Below, in pieces: positions 45,982 to 46,615 of a stretch of 46,615 nucleotides of DNA; within the stretch, counting starts at the first letter, position 1; every line of letters starts with the position of its first letter. The stretch lies in the NCBI GenBank assembly GCA_019359535.1, contig JAHHHE010000013.1, positions 1-46,615 on the forward strand, read 5' to 3'. Made by a program: the position numbers and the translations under genes. The stretch comes from Gloeocapsa sp. UFS-A4-WI-NPMV-4B04 (GTDB taxonomy: Bacteria; Cyanobacteriota; Cyanobacteriia; Cyanobacteriales; Chroococcidiopsidaceae). The notes beneath the pieces are model-generated. The model had not been told where the DNA came from. It saw only the letters and a list, made by a program, of their open reading frames with translations, and did not search any database.

Positions 45982-46383
45982 CTAGAACGGCAGCCTAAAC
46001 CAACGATTCAAAGCATTATAGAAGCGATCGCGCCACGAGGGATTACGCAGAGAACTTCCTTGATATTGTTCCACAATCTGGCGACCTAAAGGTGTCAGGC
46101 GAAAACTATCAGTAATACCTTGACCATCGACTTCTCGCCGTAGTAAACCTACCTGAATTAACCACACAAGAGCGTTTTCTGCTGCCAATTCTGATACTGG
46201 GCGTTTTGTGTAATTGTGTTCCACACCAGAGTTACCAGCGATCGCTTGAACCGGAACACTTGTGGAACTCATCATTTCAAATAAAGTTAGCTGGAAAGGA
46301 GAACATACAAGCGATCGCTCTGCTCGTTCTACAGTACGGCTAGTATAGGAAAACTTGGGATTTTTGGCATCAAAATGAGTCAT
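45982..46383 (-). CDS. Npun_F0494 family protein
   Basis: 133 residues of the cyanobacterial family named after Npun_F0494. Recognisable parts are RTVERAERSLVCSPFQLTLFEMM, AAENALVWLIQVGLLRREVDGQGITDSFRLTPLGRQIVEQY and the C-terminal WRDRFYNALNRWFRLPF. The middle has the look of a winged-helix (LTPLGRQIV is common in such domains), so DNA or protein binding is possible. Function is unknown. It is cytoplasmic. The gene lies upstream of cobQ on the same strand, separated by 169 bases, so operon membership is uncertain. Confidence 0.8.
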   Translation of the reverse strand: MTHFDAKNPKFSYTSRTVERAERSLVCSPFQLTLFEMMSSTSVPVQAIAGNSGVEHNYTKRPVSELAAENALVWLIQVGLLRREVDGQGITDSFRLTPLGRQIVEQYQGSSLRNPSWRDRFYNALNRWFRLPF

Positions 46384-46561
46384 TTTGTATGTTTTAATAC
46401 ACTATGTATTCAGAAATATTAATATCAATATGTGTTATCACTAGCTATCCATTTTAAACAGAATTGGTTAACAAGTGTGTAATTACAGTCTTTACAGCAA
46501 ATCTCATGTAATTAGCACCCTTCGGCTAAACTATGGAGAGGAAAACTATTAACGCCGTCAG

Positions 46562-46615
46562 ATGCCTGTTGCTTACTCGACTGATTTACGCACCCGTGTG
46601 ATAGAGGCTTGGAAA
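46562..46615 (+). mobile_element. Start of an IS630-type transposase (cut by the window edge)
   Basis: The first 18 residues, MPVAYSTDLRTRVIEAWK, match the N-terminal helix-turn-helix start of IS630-family transposases (pattern MPxxYSxDLRxRVI). GGAGAGG lies about 22 bases upstream, a little far for a ribosome binding site. The element's left end should lie between 46384 and 46561, but I cannot see its inverted repeat without the right end. Confidence 0.7.

Overview
The window is chromosomal DNA of a cyanobacterium. The evidence is the gene content: ndhO, zeta-carotene desaturase, a Psb32-like TPM protein, a CpcS/CpeS-like bilin lyase, cyanobacterial families DUF4346, DUF4168, DUF2232 and Npun_F0494, and cobalamin genes. 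The octamer GCGATCGC (HIP1) also recurs throughout, and there are many short tandem repeats with 7-base units of the kind known from filamentous cyanobacteria. The genus cannot be read from the sequence. No rRNA, tRNA or CRISPR array was recognised.

Layout. Positions 1-434 hold gene remnants. A DUF4346 gene (435-818, +) converges on Psb32-like and DUF4168 genes (-). A minus-strand pair follows: an RTX calcium-binding protein (6840-4855), then a di-heme peroxidase (4759-2414). About 1.2 kb of AT-rich non-coding DNA separates them from surE. surE meets a large VIT/VWA protein tail to tail. From 11.5 to 14.9 kb a co-directional set encodes a Crp/Fnr regulator, a universal stress protein, a DUF2232 membrane protein and a CobT-like enzyme. 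At 15.8-17.6 kb a bilin-lyase-like gene is followed 6 bases later by a solute-binding lipoprotein gene.

The main accessory block is a three-gene non-ribosomal peptide synthetase at 18384-30452. Each gene is one module: C-A-PCP; docking-C-A(N-methyltransferase)-PCP; C-A-PCP-thioesterase. The order predicts a tripeptide-scale product with one N-methylated residue. It does not match any cluster I can name. A 123-residue beta-rich protein of unknown function follows it.

From 31.7 to 46.4 kb the genes are mostly housekeeping: SRPBCC, HAD phosphatase, ndhO, mutS, an IlvE-like aminotransferase, a Uma2 nuclease, a methyltransferase, a Nudix hydrolase, folD, a HigBA-like toxin-antitoxin pair, zds, a second SRPBCC, a 2Fe-2S ferredoxin, cobQ and an Npun_F0494 gene. 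An IS630-type transposase starts at 46562 and runs off the window.

The most unusual theme is repeats living inside genes. mutS carries 20 tandem heptamers just before its Walker A motif, composed so that only one reading frame is open. Two of the NRPS genes share an identical 36-base imperfect palindrome that is translated in the same frame. Another NRPS segment is a 6 x 8-base array. The VIT/VWA gene contains a C/G-rich dispersed repeat, and one SRPBCC gene ends in heptamers.
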